Below, one piece after another: positions 63,773-64,000 of a stretch of 64,000 nt of DNA (position 1 is the first letter of the stretch; each line of letters opens with the position of its first letter). The stretch covers positions 86,077 to 150,076 of the forward strand of contig NZ_KE383830.1 of assembly GCF_000422425.1 (NCBI RefSeq), in the 5' to 3' direction. Both the position numbers and the translations under genes were made by a program. The DNA comes from Oceanospirillum beijerinckii DSM 7166. GTDB lineage: Bacteria; Pseudomonadota; Gammaproteobacteria; Pseudomonadales; Halomonadaceae. Below the pieces are notes generated by a model. The model was given only the letters and a program-made list of their open reading frames with translations, was not told the DNA's origin and ran no database searches.

Positions 63773-64000
63773 TTATTTTAGGCGCAACTTGGCTATTCGT
63801 TTTAGATTCCAGGCCATACACACCAAGCTCCATTCTCCTGTCACTCCCTTCAGTCCTCGTAGCGAGAACTGACGGAAGCCCAAGACCGATTTGATAATAC
63901 CGAAGACCGGCTCAACCGTTTGTTTACGTAAGGCATAGATCGCTCGTCCTGCCTTGGTCCTTAACTTATGTGCCATCTTCTCTGCTGGAGATGCCCTTGT
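63773..64000 (-). mobile_element. IS1182-like transposase, C-terminal part (continues past the window)
   Basis: The minus-strand frame is open to the window edge; an internal Met at 63976 is not the true start. The sequence RKQTVEPVFGIIKSVLGFRQ, followed by FSLRGLKGVTGEW and VCMAWNLKRIAKL, is the conserved end of DDE transposases of the IS1182 family. Whether the element is intact cannot be judged. Confidence 0.85.

Noticed and set aside
1..64000. CRISPR arrays, rRNA and tRNA genes
   Set aside because: No regularly spaced repeat array and no tRNA or rRNA signature sequences were seen anywhere in the window. The short tandem repeats found are contiguous and mostly in coding sequence.

Overview
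The window reads as the chromosome of a marine-type gammaproteobacterium, probably from the Oceanospirillaceae or a relative. The evidence is a complete leucine/isovalerate (liu) operon, a DctB/DctD-controlled TRAP transporter, c-di-GMP enzymes, kbl-tdh and dispersed palindromic repeats in DNA of roughly balanced base composition. This placement rests on gene content and style only; no rRNA or tRNA gene is visible.

Layout. 1-8.5 kb: signalling genes, namely two hybrid histidine kinases and a receiver-PAS-GGDEF-EAL protein. 8.5-18.4 kb: ordinary metabolic and regulatory genes (DUF1289 protein, CbiZ, aldo/keto reductase, two AraC regulators, kbl-tdh with a divergent LysR gene, PEBP-like protein). 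18.4-26 kb: an AT-rich accessory island bounded on the left by a strong terminator. It carries a 588-aa protein of unknown function and a tightly coupled four-gene operon: metallo-beta-lactamase-fold hydrolase, trypsin-like protease with a C-terminal extension, small middle protein, and an SMC/Rad50-like ABC ATPase with a CPVC motif. The last three match the organisation of ABC-three-component (ABC-3C) conflict systems, and this is the best candidate for a little-described defence system here. 26-32.7 kb: more accessory DNA, with small orphan genes, two nearly identical Rpn-family nuclease/transposase genes in a 1.3-kb duplication, and between them a free-standing copy of the Rpn C-terminal domain that may act as an antitoxin.

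32.7-42.6 kb: rhlE-like helicase, GFA protein, cytochrome c lipoprotein, acetoacetyl-CoA synthetase, a glycerophosphodiesterase, an EamA transporter behind an apparent leader-peptide attenuator, and a PAS-GGDEF-EAL protein. 42.7-49.8 kb: liuA-B-C-D-E on the minus strand, ending in a UUCG-loop terminator. Leucine-derived isovaleryl-CoA is converted to acetoacetate plus acetyl-CoA, and the acetoacetyl-CoA synthetase can then activate the acetoacetate. The same 16-bp operator-like palindrome lies in front of liuA and in the aacS/ugpQ intergenic region, suggesting one LiuR-type regulon.

50.2-58.7 kb: Trp-rich small protein, DctB-like kinase, DctD-like sigma-54 activator, TAXI-type TRAP transporter and L-2-hydroxyglutarate oxidase. 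Three near-identical palindromes and a -24/-12 promoter precede the TRAP genes, so kinase, activator, binding sites, transporter and a likely catabolic enzyme form one regulatory unit. 58.9-64 kb: NlpC/P60 lipoprotein, two tandem LuxR-type regulators divergent from a secreted 435-aa protein, a tiny lipoprotein, and the 3' end of an IS1182-like transposase at the window edge.

Short tandem repeats inside coding sequence recur (DTQ in the DUF1289 protein, ERNV in the first kinase, QGIE in one Rpn copy, DT-rich N-terminus of Tdh), suggesting a genome in which small in-frame repeats expand easily.
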